Of a stretch of 59,489 bases of DNA, positions 1 through 11,251 are shown in pieces. Position 1 is the stretch's first letter. Every line of letters starts with the position of its first letter. The notes beneath the pieces were generated by a model, which searched no databases, was not told the DNA's origin, and was given only the letters and a program-made list of their open reading frames with translations. Location: positions 186,931 to 246,419 of the forward strand of contig KQ482029.1 of assembly GCA_001430745.1 (NCBI GenBank), given 5' to 3'. The position numbers and the translations under genes were made by a program. This DNA comes from Auxenochlorella pyrenoidosa. Taxonomy: Eukaryota > Chlorophyta > Trebouxiophyceae > Chlorellales > Chlorellaceae.

Positions 1-3000
1 TAGCCGAGCGTGCGGGGGGGGGGCGGGGGTGCTGGGTGCTTGAGCACGCAGCTGAAAGACAGGCACGCTGAGACGCATCGACACAAAAAAGCACTCACCC
101 CGAGGGCTCAGACTTACTGGCCCCCGCACCACGCGTTGCCCCCCCACCCCACCCCACCCCCCACCTTGTTGGCGATGCCCAGCGCCTCGGCCTCGTTGGT
201 GGCCACCCCGCCCTCGGGCTGCCGGATGTCCAGCCGGTTGAGCAGCGCCATCCAGCGGTCGCGGTCCTCGGCCTCGTCAATGGCGTCGGGGGAGGTGCCC
301 CAGATGCGCACGTTGCCGTTGCCTGGAGGGGGCCCAGGGGGAGGGGAGGGGCAGCAGTGAGGCGCGCACGTGCAGGCAGCAATCCCTGCAGCCTGAGGCA
401 GCTCCACTGCTGGAGCAGCCTGCGGGGTGCTGCCCCACCCCAGCTCCCGCCATGCGCAGCCACGCCGGGCCGACCCCTCACCGCTGGCCGCGGGGATGGG
501 GTTCTCGGTGAGCGCCTTGTCCAGCGCGGTGGCCAGCTTGAGCGGCGTCTGGCCGCCAAACTGCACAATGATGCCCTCGGGCCGCTCCTTCTCAATCACG
601 TTGAGCACGTCCTCCACCTGGCAGGGCAGCAAGGGGAAGGGCAGCAGGCAAGAGGCCCGAGTGAGGCGGGGGAGGCGGCAGCTCAGATGGGCACAGGATG
701 AGGCAGGCCCGGCGACAGCCCTCCCAGTCCGGCGTCCCCCGCGGCGCCGGCCCAGCCCACCGTGAGCGGCTCAAAGTAGAGGCGGGAGGAGGTGTCGTAG
801 TCGGTGGACACAGTCTCCGGGTTGGAGTTCATCATGATGGTCTCATACCTGGTGGGCGGGGGTGGGGGGGTGGGCGGGGCAAGGTTGGGCAAGGGTGGGC
901 AGCGCCAGAGGGCTTTGCAGGCGCAGGCCTGCCTGCGCTGCCTGCGCAGGCCTGGATGTGTGGATATGGGGAGCCCAGCGGGCCAGATGCACCGAGGCGC
1001 TGCTCCCCTGCCCTGCGTGGCGGGCTGCCTGCAGCTCACCCCTCGTCGCGCAGCGAGAAGGAGGCATGGCAGCAGCAGTAGTCGAACTCGATGCCCTGGC
1101 CAATGCGGTTGGGGCCACCGCCCAGGATGAGCACCTGCGGGGCGGGGCGCAGGGGGGCCGGGCCCGGATGAACCAGCAGGGCCAGGCAGCATGACCACGC
1201 CGTACAAGGCAAGGAGGCGGGCCTTGGGGGACCGCCAGGCAAGCAACCACGCAGCTGCCCTGCTTTCTTGAGCCGACAGGCGCATCCAGGGCGCCCAAAC
1301 GCTCCCGCGCCCGCCTGCGCGCACCTTGCGGTTGTTCGTGGGCTCGCACTCGCACTCGCCATCGTAGGAGGAGTACATGTAGGGGGTGCCCGCCTCGAAC
1401 TCGGCGGCGCACGTGTCCACGCGCTTCATGGAGGGCACGACGCCCAGCGCCTTGCGCGCGGCGCGCACTGCGGGGCGAGTGAGGGCGCGGGTGGCCGGCG
1501 TGAGGGCGGGCGGGGCGGCAGCTTGCTTGCGGCGTTCCCATCCTCAAGCTTGCCCTCCCGCCTCGTGTGCAGGCGGGCGTCCAGCCGCAGCCGCCCCCGC
1601 GCTGCGCTCACCCGCCATCATGTCGGTGCCCAGGCAGCGCGCGATCTGGGAGTCGGAGAAGCCGCGCTGCTTGACCTGCCGCATGTCCTCGGCGCTCAGC
1701 TCGGACAGCTGCTTGGTCTTGAGCCACTGCTCGGTCTGGTGCAGCTCGCCCAGCTGCGGGGCGGGGAGCAGGGCGGGGCGGGACAGGGGCGCCTTGTGCC
1801 GGGGCGCAGCACAGACGGGACTTCAGGCTCGGTGGCCCGGCTGCCCTGGTGCCAATATGCGCTGCGCCCCTCGCTGCCGCCGTCACCCCTCCTGCATTGC
1901 TCCCTCATGCCCCCACACACCTGGGCCAGGAACCAGGGGTCGATCTTGGTGTACTCGTAGATGGCGTCCAGGGTCTCGCCGTCCTCCATAGCCTGCGGCA
2001 GGGGGGGCGGCAGGGGGGCGGGCGGCATTTGCGTCCCAGCTCCTTGTTGTGGTCAGGTCAAACCCCCACAGAAGGCCTCTGCAGACGCAGAGATGCAAGG
2101 TCACAGACCGCAGGCGCGGCGTGCTGCCCCCGTCCTCGCAGCGGAATGCGCAGCAGCGCCGCAGCCCAGCGCCTGCCCACCTGCTTGATGGCCAGCATGC
2201 GCTCGGGGTTGGGCACGCGCATGTTGTAGATCAGCTTCTCGTGCGACAGCCGCTTCCAGCCGCGCGGCAGCGCCCAGCCGTCCAGCCCGGTCTCCAGGCC
2301 GCGCATCGCCTTCTGGAACGACTCCTGGAAGGTGCGCCCGATGGCCATCACCTCGCCCACGCTCTTCATCTGGGTGGTCAGCGTCGGCTGCGGCACCGGT
2401 GGGGGGGAGGGGGGGCAGTTGGGCAGGGTCGTACAGCACGTGCGGCTCACAATGTCCACAGGTACAAGTGCGAGGCCCTGCTGTCCCCTGCAACCAGCCG
2501 GCCCGGCACGTGCCGGCCTCAAGGTGCCCTCAGGCCCCACCGGCCAGCCCCGGCCCCCGGCCCCCCCTGCGGCGCGGCGCGCCCTCCCACCTGCGCGCCC
2601 GGGAACTTCTCAAACGCGAAGCGCGGCACCTTTGTGACCACGTAGTCGATGGAGGGCTCAAAGGAGGCGGGGGTCTTGAGGGTGATGTCGTTGGGGATCA
2701 TGTCCAGGGTGTTGCCGCAGGCCAGCTTGGCGGCCATCTTGGCAATGGGGAAGCCGGTAGCCTTGGAGGCCAGCGCAGAGGAGCGGCTGCGGGGGCGGGC
2801 GCAAGGGGCGGCGGCACGGTCGGAACACGCCTGGTCCGCACGGCATGGCGGGGCTGCCGGCTGAGCGCCTTCTGTGCACCGGTCTGCGGTCCCGCGCGGG
2901 CTGATGGCCTGCCCCAGCGCGCCCCCCCCCCCCCCCCCCCGGACCACACACAAACTCTCACACACACCGCCTCACCCCACCTGACACGGGGGTTCATCTC

Positions 3001-3361
3001 GATGATCACCATGGCGCCATCGACGGGGTTGATGGCCATCTGCACGTTGCTGCCGCCGCACTCAACGCCCATGGAGCGGATGATGTCCACCGCGGCGTCG
3101 CGCAGCCGCTGGTACTCCTTGTCGGTCAGGGTCTGGGGGGTGGGGGTGGGGGTGGGTGTGTGTGTGGTGGGGGGGGGTTGGGCAGCGGCGGCGAGAGCCC
3201 TGCGCAGCTGCTGGTGCAAGTCCTTGGCCCTTCCCGCCTGGGGCAGGGAGGGCACCGGTAGGGCAGGGACGGGCAGTGCATGCGCCATGCTACGCCTGGC
3301 TGGCTGCCGCGTCCCGTGCCGCCCTGCCCCTGCGCGCACCTGCACGGGCGCCACGGTGATG

Positions 3362-3392
<31 letters not shown>

Positions 3393-5853
3393 CGTTCTCG
3401 ATGGAGCAGATGATGACGACGTTGTCGGCCAGGTCGCGCATCACCTGGGCAGGGGAGGGGGGCGGGCAAAGGCGTCGCCGGTGCAGGCCGTGCAGAGCGC
3501 CCCACGCCGGTGTGCACGCCAATGCCCTCCCCTGGCAGGCACTCGATGTGTTTGACGGCAAGCGCAGAATGCTGGCTCTTTGAGTTGCCGGACGCAGTCG
3601 CCTGCCCTCGCTGCCGCAGCCCCCGGACCTCACCTCGAGCTCAAACTCCTTCCAGCCCAGCAGCGACTGCTCAATCTGCACCTGGCTGGTCATGGACGCG
3701 GCCAGGCCAGCCTTGCAGATCGTCCTGTGAGGCAGGGGAGCAGGGAAGCAGGGGTGAGCGTGGGCAGGGTGCCGCGGGTGCCGGCAGCGCACAGGCAGCC
3801 CGCGCCCAGGGCGGCCTGCTGGGCTGAGAGAGAACTCAGAATGACCCAGCCCAGGGCATTGCGTGCACGCGGAGGGGCGGCCCCGCGCTGCCACAGCTGG
3901 CTCACGTGAACTCGTCCTGGTTGTAGGCGATGCCGCCGCCGGTGCCGCCCAGCGTGAAGGCGGGGCGGATGATGAGCGGGAAGCGCCCAATCTGCTCGGC
4001 CGCCGTCATGCACTCCTCCAGGGTGGTGGCGATGCGGCTCTCCGCCATCTTCAGGTTCAGCTCGTCCATGGCCTGGCACAGAGCAGGGCAGGGGGAGGGT
4101 TTGGCAGGTGCGATGGCCGGCGCCGTGCGTGGCGGTGGCGAGGCACCCATATGCGGCCTCCCCGCTGACCAGAGACCAGTGCTCTGCCGCTGCCGCTGCC
4201 GCCGGCCCTTGCCCAGGCCACCCAGCACACCTTGGCAAACAGCTCGCGGTCCTCGGCCTTGTTGATGGAGGCCAGCTTGGCGCCAATCAGCTCCACGCCG
4301 TACTTCTCCAGGATGCCGCGCTGCGGGGGGGGGGGGGCCGGCAGCGCGGGTGCGCAAGCACTTAGCATGCGCAGCGCGGCATTCAGCATCATCCCCTCCT
4401 CCTTGCTGCCTTTGACTCAAACCTTGCCTCATATGCTGCCGCAATGCACTGCCCTGCACCAACGCCCCGCCCTGCCCGCCCCGCCCCCCGCCTCCCTCCG
4501 CCCACACACCTCGGACAGCGCCTTTGCCAGGTTGAGGCCGGTCTGGCCGCCCATGGTGGGCAGGATGGCGTCGGGCCGCTCCTTGTCCAGGATCTGCTCC
4601 ACCAGCTCGGGGGTCATGGGGCCCACGTAGCTGCAGGGGGGGGGGGCTGGCATTGGGCTCGGGCAACCGTGTTGGAGAGGTTGCTGGAAACGCAGGCCGG
4701 GGCTCGCCCAGTCTGCTGCCTCTCTGCATGCACTTCCTCTGCACAATCTGAAGTCTGTAGGCGTCCTTGCAGCAGTCAACAACCATCATCATGGGGGCTC
4801 GCCGCTGAAACAGCAGCCAGCTTGCGCCGTGCTAGCCGGCTAGTGGCGACGCACGTGCGGTCAGCGGTGCCCGGGTCAGTCATGATGGTGGCGGGGTTGG
4901 AGTTGACCAGAATCACGGTGTAGCCCTCAGACCTGCAAATTCGGGACCATACGGTTGGTTTAGCAGGAGGGCAACTGCAGCAAGGGCGCACAGGCCTGTG
5001 CAGGCTGATGCGAGAGGTTCGCAGGGCTGCCGGGACAGTCCAGCTGCCGCGCGAACGCTTGCGGCCTTGCGTGCCAGCCTGCTTGGCCAAGCGACCGGAT
5101 GCAGAAGGACATCGCGAGTGCTGTGGCTTGGATTGGAGTCAACATGCGGCGCCCTTGCGGCCGCCCACGCTGCGCTCCCACGGCGGCAGCTCACTTGAGG
5201 GCCTTGCACGCCTGGGTGCCAGAGTAGTCAAACTCGCAGGCCTGGCCTGCAGCACAACCATGGAAGTGCAAGTGGCACTATAGTCAGAAGTACAGCAACA
5301 GCTGCAAACTCACACGGGTGGTCTCCCTGGGCCAAGTACGCCACTCCCTACTGACTGAAGGCGCGGCCCTGCCGCCGCTGGCGGCAGGCCACCCAACTTC
5401 CTCCCACACGCACCGATGATGATAGGACCGGCTCCCAGAATCATGATCCTGCGACAGAAACGGTGTGGCCAGCTCAGAGGGGCGCAGAAAGCCCCCACAG
5501 GACAGGAGAGCTGCATGCCTGCAGGTGGCCTAGGGCTTGGAGGGCGGCTGTCAGAGCCGCCGTTCTGGCCCGCTGCCCTGCCCGATGGGAACCTACTTCT
5601 TCAGATCGGAGCGCTTCGCAATCTGCTTCACGCTGGGAGAGTCCCACGCCCTGAACTCCTTCAGCTCGCCGCCGGCGGCAGTCTGCTGCTCAGGCGCGGC
5701 CACCGCCAGCACCACAGAGCTGCGTGCAGATCGGGAAGGCGCAGCCCGGCGCCCAAAGCTGCGCAGGGCGGCAAACCCATTCTGCTGCTGCTTGAGGGCC
5801 TGTTTACAGCCGCCCTGCTGCTGCAGAGCAGCAGCAACGCTTAGGGAAGCCAT
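1..5853 (-). CDS. carB: Carbamoyl-phosphate synthase large chain, plastid-targeted (3' part outside window)
   Basis: Makes carbamoyl phosphate from ammonia, bicarbonate and 2 ATP for arginine and pyrimidine synthesis; in plants it works in the plastid with a separate glutaminase subunit. Nineteen exons are visible, from ATG at 5853 down to 165: 5597-5853, 5414-5448, 5195-5246, 4855-4932, 4510-4630, 4231-4320, 3906-4072, 3634-3724, 3340-3444, 2981-3132, 2591-2786, 2181-2387, 1921-1992, 1612-1753, 1325-1467, 1040-1134, 761-848, 482-617, 165-322. They give 795 codons in frame. The first 70 or so residues are rich in Ala, Ser, Gln and Arg, as in a transit peptide. Then come [20 protein letters not shown], the first ATP-grasp domain ([44 protein letters not shown]), the oligomerisation region, and the second half starting at [19 protein letters not shown]. 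The rest of the second ATP-grasp and the regulatory domain lie left of base 1. No glutaminase fusion is seen. Confidence 0.96.
2922..2940. repeat. Poly-C homopolymer (19 C) within a CPS intron
   Basis: An uninterrupted run of C on the plus strand, in the intron between CPS exons 2981-3132 and 2591-2786. Similar runs (13169-13185, 13784-13802) sit directly before 3' splice sites of the COBW gene. Length may be misread by sequencing. Confidence 0.85.
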
Positions 5854-6276
5854 GGCGGCGACAATCAAACGTACAGGGGCGTGCAGCCGCCCTCTCCAAC
5901 ACTGGCCCTGCTGCCCTTGCTATGCTCGGTCGCCTACAGAGACATGCATGGGGCCTCGTACCGCGCCAATTCTGCCACCGGACTCTGTTCCTACAGTTTT
6001 AGATTGAAGTCGCCTGCTGTCAGCCCCTAAACTGCACACCCTAGTTCTCTCCTCCTCCCGAACTTGGCTGTGAGTCGTGCCACTCGCATCTGGAGGTTAG
6101 CAGGGTCATACATGAAGGAAGAGATCAGATCACACACGCCGAGGTGCTTGCAACATGGCCTGCCGCCGCCACTTCTGCCGCCTGCCGCAGGCTCCTCCAT
6201 GCTCCGACGGTCTTGCCTGTTTGAGTCACCTGTCTGCTGCAGGACCACACATTGAGCTGGCATAGCAAGAAGACCA
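5854..6276. promoter_or_regulatory. Divergent intergenic region between CPS large chain and DPH5
   Basis: A 423-base stretch between two start codons pointing away from each other, so it must hold both promoters and both 5' UTRs. It is less GC-rich than the flanking coding exons. No TATA box or other named element could be assigned with confidence. Confidence 0.5.
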
Positions 6277-8617
6277 ATGGTATTCTACATCATCGGGCTG
6301 GGTTTATCGGATGAGCGGGACATCACAGTCAAGTGAGCACCCGCCCGGGCACACATTTGCCATGCTGTCGCTGTTCTGCCTGTCCTGCTGAAAATGCATC
6401 GAATTTGTGACGTTGCCTGTAGATTGTACTTCATTTTCAAGATCTTTTGAGACCGCAGCCTGGCTCCATGCATGCGTCACAAGTGTGCAGGCTGCTTCCG
6501 CTTCAGCACATGGTGATCGAGCATGAACTCGGTTGGGGGCATTCAAGCGCCTGAACACGCAGAAGTCTTTCTGCCGCTGAGCGTGCAGGGGCCTGGAGGC
6601 TGTGAAGCGCTCGGAGCGCGTGTACCTGGAGGCCTACACCTCGTTGCTGCTGGTGCAGAAGGAAAAGCTGGTGAGGAGCGACAGAGGGCAGACTTGCCGA
6701 GTCGGTGCCTGTGTTCCGTCTGTGGAGGGCACATGCTCGAGAATTGCAGCTGTTCGAGGACATTCAGGGAATCTGCAAGCTATTTACCATCAGCTCCTCA
6801 GTACTAGCAACAGAACACGTGCAGCAAGGCAGTTTGCCAGCATTCGTTGCCAAGGTGGTGGCAGAACTCCGACTGCACTCCCTGCCGCCCTGCCCACGCA
6901 ATGGCAGGAGGAGTTTTATGGCAAGGAGGTGATTGTTGCGGATCGCGAGATGGTGGAGATGGTGAGACAAGGGGGGGGATCTCACGGTTGGGATCAAGGG
7001 CTGGAGGAAGGGGAGCCATGTGCAAGGCACACAGCAGCAGCAGGCTGCGGCCAGTGAGCTGGTACCTGCTGCCTTCAGAAGCCCTGCGTATTGTGTGACG
7101 AGCCCTGGTTTGGTGGCTGTGCCCCCCGGCACTGCAGGAGGCGGACAAGATCCTGGAGGGGGCTGCCGAGCGGGATGTGTCCTTCCTGGTGGTGGGGGAC
7201 CCCTTTGGGTGAGCACCGCCGCGGCAGGGCGCTGCAGCTGCCACGGCCAACAGGGTTGAATGGCAGCTTGGGCACAGCCGCCGTGGTCCACTTCGATAGC
7301 CGTGTGTTGAAGCATGCCGCAACGCGCCCCACTCCGCCCCGCCCCCGCAGCGCCACCACCCACACCGACCTCGAGCTGCGCGCCCGCTCCCAGGGCATCC
7401 TGGTGCGCGCCAGGGGCGGGCGGAATGCCTCACCCGGCTTGCTGCCGCCTGTCCCTGCTCTGAGCGTCGCGCACATGGCAAGCCTGCAGCACCAAGCGCA
7501 TCCCCTCCCGCCCCCGCAGGTGCGCGTGGTGCACAACGCCTCCATCATGAACGCTGTGGGGTCCACCGGCCTGCAGCTGTACCGCTTTGGCGAGGCGGTG
7601 TCCATCGTCTTCTTCACGGGTGGGGACGCCCGGGGGGGGCGGGGCCCCGCCAGAGCCCGTTTGCCACGGATGCCTACCCGTGGCCCCAGCTCGCCCATTG
7701 CCCATCTCCCACCGGGCGCGGCGGGAGAGCCACTTTGTCTTGCTGCCGACATCCCACGCTGTCCTGGCTTCCAGGCAGGCTCACCTGCTGTCCTGCCCCT
7801 GCTCCCGCCCTGCTCCCAGACACCTGGCGCCCGGACTCCTTTTACGACCGCATCGCCGCCAACCGCAGGGCCGGGCTGCACACGCTGTGCCTGCTGGACA
7901 TCAAGGTCAGCGCTTGGCCCCGGCGGCGCCTCATGGCCTCCACGCGCTGCGGGTGCATCCTTGGAACACTGCCTGCACGTGCCTGACAAGCCAGCAGCAG
8001 GGCAGGTCGTGGCAGTTGGGCCGAGTCGCTGGCACAAGCCGCCTGCTGGGCGCCCCGTGCCACAGGTCAAGGAGCCTTCGCTGGAGAGCCTGGCCCGTGG
8101 CAAAAAGGTGTACGAGCCGCCGCGCTTCATGAGCGTGGCCACCGCGGTGCAGCAGCTGCTCGAGGTGGAGGAGCGGCGCGGCGAGGGCGCGTACGGGCCA
8201 GACACGCTGGCGGTGGGGGTGGCGCGCGTGGGTTCCGAGTCGCAGCGCATCGTGGCGGGCCCGCTGGCGGCGCTGGCCGACGTGGACTTTGGGCCCCCGC
8301 TGCACTCGCTGGTCATTGCGGGGGAGACGCACCCCATAGAGCAGGTGGGGGGGGAGCGGGGGGGCGCGGGGGCTGTGCACGAGGCGCTGCCCCGCGAGGT
8401 GCCGCGCTGCCCCCTGGGATCCCTGGTCCGCACCACTCATGGTTGGCCGCCCTGGCTCGCCCGCCCCGTGCTCGCCTGCCCTCTGTCAACAGCCCTCTCC
8501 CTTGTCCCTCCTCCCCTTGCTCAGGAGTACCTTGAGCAGTTCCTGGTGGACAAGGTGGGGGCGGCGGCGCCACCAGCAGAGGCAGCTGGGAGCGGCGGCG
8601 TGGCGGTGCCACAGTAG
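6277..8617 (+). CDS. DPH5: Diphthine methyl ester synthase (diphthamide biosynthesis methyltransferase)
   Basis: A SAM-dependent methyltransferase that methylates the modified histidine of elongation factor 2 on the way to diphthamide; expected to be cytosolic. Nine exons: 6277-6332, 6589-6670, 6908-6961, 7138-7208, 7351-7402, 7520-7619, 7820-7905, 8066-8344, 8525-8617. They close in frame to 290 aa, close to the usual 270-290. The protein opens with [19 protein letters not shown] and continues with [11 protein letters not shown], the [16 protein letters not shown] loop, [20 protein letters not shown] and [12 protein letters not shown], which are hallmarks of the family, then [11 protein letters not shown] and a short Ala/Gly-rich tail. 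The start was chosen because family members begin exactly at this M-x-Y-I-I-G-L-G. It diverges from the CPS gene and converges on the L23a gene. Confidence 0.96.
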
Positions 8618-9166
8618 AGCACCAGTGCAATGGTGCTCAATGACTTTGCACTGACAACCTCTTGACCGCACTGCACACTCCCGATGCCTTTAAGCCACTA
8701 TCCGTGGGATGAATGAGCAGAGAGATGGTATTGCCGCAGCACCAAAAGGCCTGATGCCAACCTGCCCGCTCAAGCGCTCTTGTGCCTGCCTTGCCTCCCC
8801 TCTGCCATGCAAGACCTGTCCTTGGCCCAGCACAGTCCAAAGGCTGGACCCGCCTGCCCAACCTCCTCTGCTGGCTGCAGCAGGCTGCAGCAGACGGCCC
8901 AGATACCAGGCCTGTTTTGCTGTCGGTGGAAAGGTGCGGCGTCCTTCAGCTGTTGTGCATGCAAACCTGCGCGTCGGTGCTCACGCCCACGTGCTCGCCC
9001 CCTCCAGTGCACACTCTCAAGCCATGCCGGAGCCAGTTACAGACCTCAAGATCCACGACAGGGTAACCAGCCAAGTTGGCGTGCCGCGCGCACCGGGCGC
9101 GCCGGCCGCCTGCTGCTGCTGGGGCTGGCTGCGCGGCCACGCCCCTGGGAGCCTGGGGGCGGGGGC
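8618..9166. other. Convergent 3' region between DPH5 and L23a
   Basis: 549 bases between two stop codons facing each other. It must hold both 3' UTRs. A TGTAA on the minus strand (9037-9041) suits the L23a transcript; no TGTAA was found for DPH5. No coding potential recognised. Confidence 0.5.
9037..9041 (-). promoter_or_regulatory. Putative poly(A) signal TGTAA for L23a
   Basis: TTACA on the plus strand reads TGTAA on the minus strand, about 130 bases past the L23a stop. TGTAA is the usual poly(A) signal of green algae; use here is inferred from position. Confidence 0.5.
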
Positions 9167-10926
9167 TCAGATGATGCCGATCTTGTTGGCCACGTCGAGC
9201 GCGTCGTAGTCGGGGGTGAGCCGCACGTACGCCTTCTTCTGGCCGTCGGGGCGGATGAGCGTGTTGATCTTCTTGGTCTGGATGTCGTACAGGCGGCCCA
9301 CGGCGGCCTTGATCGCCTTCTTGTCCGCGCGCACGTCCACGATGAAGACCTGGGGGGGGGGGGGGGCGGCTGTGTGGGGAGCAGGAAAGGGGTGCAGCAT
9401 GCAGCGATGGCTACCGAGGCTGGCAGCGATGCTGCCAGCGCTGCACAGCGCACTGGCAGGTTTGTGCCTGTGCCTGTGCGATTGCGGCCCCGCTGCAGCC
9501 GCCCCGCTGCACTGCCGGTGCACTGCTGCGTGGCTGCGCCACGCCGGGGAGCGCGAAGGGGGAGCCGCAGAGCCGTCCCCTGAGTGGCTGCTATGTGCTT
9601 GCTCGCCGCATGGCCTGCCAGGCACGCATCCATGCTGACCGCCTGCCTGCACTGCACCCAGTGCATGCTGCCAGGGCTGCAGCTGGCCGAGATGCCTTCA
9701 AGCCGGCTGGCAGCAAGCGGCATTGCTCCTCCATGCCGCGCGGCTCCCGCCTGGGGTTGCACCATAGCTTCTGTCGAGTAAAGACACGCTGCTCCGATGC
9801 TGCTGTAACAGATGCTGCTGCAACTGCCAAAAACTGTGCATCTGCTGCTTGGCCATCAGCGCTACTGCAGCGCGCCACCCACTCTGCATCTGCTGCAGCT
9901 GTCCCAGCTGATGGCCGGTGTTGCGGCCGCATGTCGCGCTGCGAGCTGCAACCGAAAGCTCCACCCCAGCGAGCTCCGAGCTGCACCGGCTGCGCCAGCC
10001 GTGCCCTGACTGCAGCCGCTGCAAGCGCTGCACAGCTGCGTGCCGGTGCGGCGCGCAGCAGCCCATCGATGACTGCCAGGCAACAAACGAGCACCAGCAC
10101 CAGCAGACGAGCGGTGGAGACGGGCGCCCCATGGCGGGCCCATGCTCGCACTGTGGGCCAGCCCCTCTCGCCCCATCGCTCACCAGGGTGTTGTTGTCCT
10201 CGATCTTCTTCATGGCGGACTCGGTGGTCAGGGGGAACTTGATCACGGAGTGCTCATCCAGGCGCTGCAGGCTGGGCGCGCTGCAGGCGGCGAGGGCAGC
10301 ACACGGGGGCGTCCGCAGCGACTTCAGCGCCTGCTGTGCCCTCTGCCCGCTTCAACCACATTTTGTAGCATTCCTGAGGAACACAAAACACTGCATGAAA
10401 AGAAACGCTGCAACAGCTGTGCTGAGCGGAGCAAGAAGGGGCAAGGTGCTGCCGCCCGCGCATCTGCACCTGGTGCGAGGGAACTTGGGGTCCCGGCTGC
10501 GCACAAGGGTCTTCGGGCGGTGGAAGACCACGCTGTAGCGCGGCTTGCGGGTCTTCTTGAATTGGCTCTTCTTGACGGCCTTGGCGGCCTTGGCCGCCTT
10601 GCTCTTGTCTGCAGGCCAGGGCGGCGGCGGCAAGGCGATTGGTGCTGGGCACAGCTGAGCTCCCGCCGCACAGCCTCGCTGCGGGCTCAGACTTGCGACA
10701 AAGCCTCCCCCAGCTGTTAGGCGCCTGCAGCCTGCTTGGCCAGCCTTCGAGCCAACATGCCGCGGCTCTGAGGTAGCCGGCCAGCGCCCTGAGGACTTTC
10801 AAAGGAGCCGTGAAAGCTGCTGCAGCCTCTGGGCACCCCAGCCGGGCCGCCAGCTGCTCCGCCCGGCTGCAGACGCCCCCATGCACATCCAGACCCCAAG
10901 GAGGCCTGCGCACCCGCCGGCGCCAT
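9167..10926 (-). CDS. RPL23A: 60S ribosomal protein uL23 (L23a)
   Basis: Large-subunit ribosomal protein near the nascent-chain exit tunnel, where targeting factors dock. Four exons: 10914-10926, 10470-10608, 10184-10280, 9167-9349, giving 143 aa in frame. The first exon is only 13 bases (M-A-P-A plus one base). Splicing to the ACAAG acceptor restores the family start [18 protein letters not shown]. The body carries [40 protein letters not shown], the core [20 protein letters not shown], and the terminal [20 protein letters not shown], which ends the family. The N-terminal Lys/Ala-rich extension is the eukaryotic rRNA-binding tail. The last intron (9350-10183) is unusually long for this gene. 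It shares a 325-base divergent promoter region with the COBW gene. Confidence 0.97.
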
Positions 10927-11251
10927 TGGGACGATGCTCCTGACCAGCACCGGAAAGAGGGCGACGCAGGCGCAGGCTGCAGGTTGTCCCTGCGGAGCAG
11001 TGAGGCACCGCACGCACAGCAGTCTACAGCCGCCGAGCTGCATGCCCGTTCTGGCTCAGCAGTCAACACCCTCAGATCGCTCAGAAGCGGTTGCGGTGCC
11101 CTGCAGGTCCGTCCCAGGCTTGCTGCACACACCCCGCTTTGCCACTCTTCCCTGCCCCGTATTCCAGCCCTGCTGGCACCTCCTGTGCCGTTTCAGCGCC
11201 AAATTTAAGGCATCGAGAAGGCGTGACAGGGCGTGTGAGCCTCCAGCCGTC
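10927..11251. promoter_or_regulatory. Divergent promoter region, L23a / COBW fusion gene
   Basis: 325 bases between two divergent start codons. A ribosomal protein promoter should be strong, so the COBW gene may share activity. No specific element could be named. Confidence 0.45.

Noticed and set aside
1..164. A further CPS exon at the left edge
   Set aside because: The minus-strand translation of these bases does not match the expected next ATP-grasp segment. It reads as intron with G/C runs.
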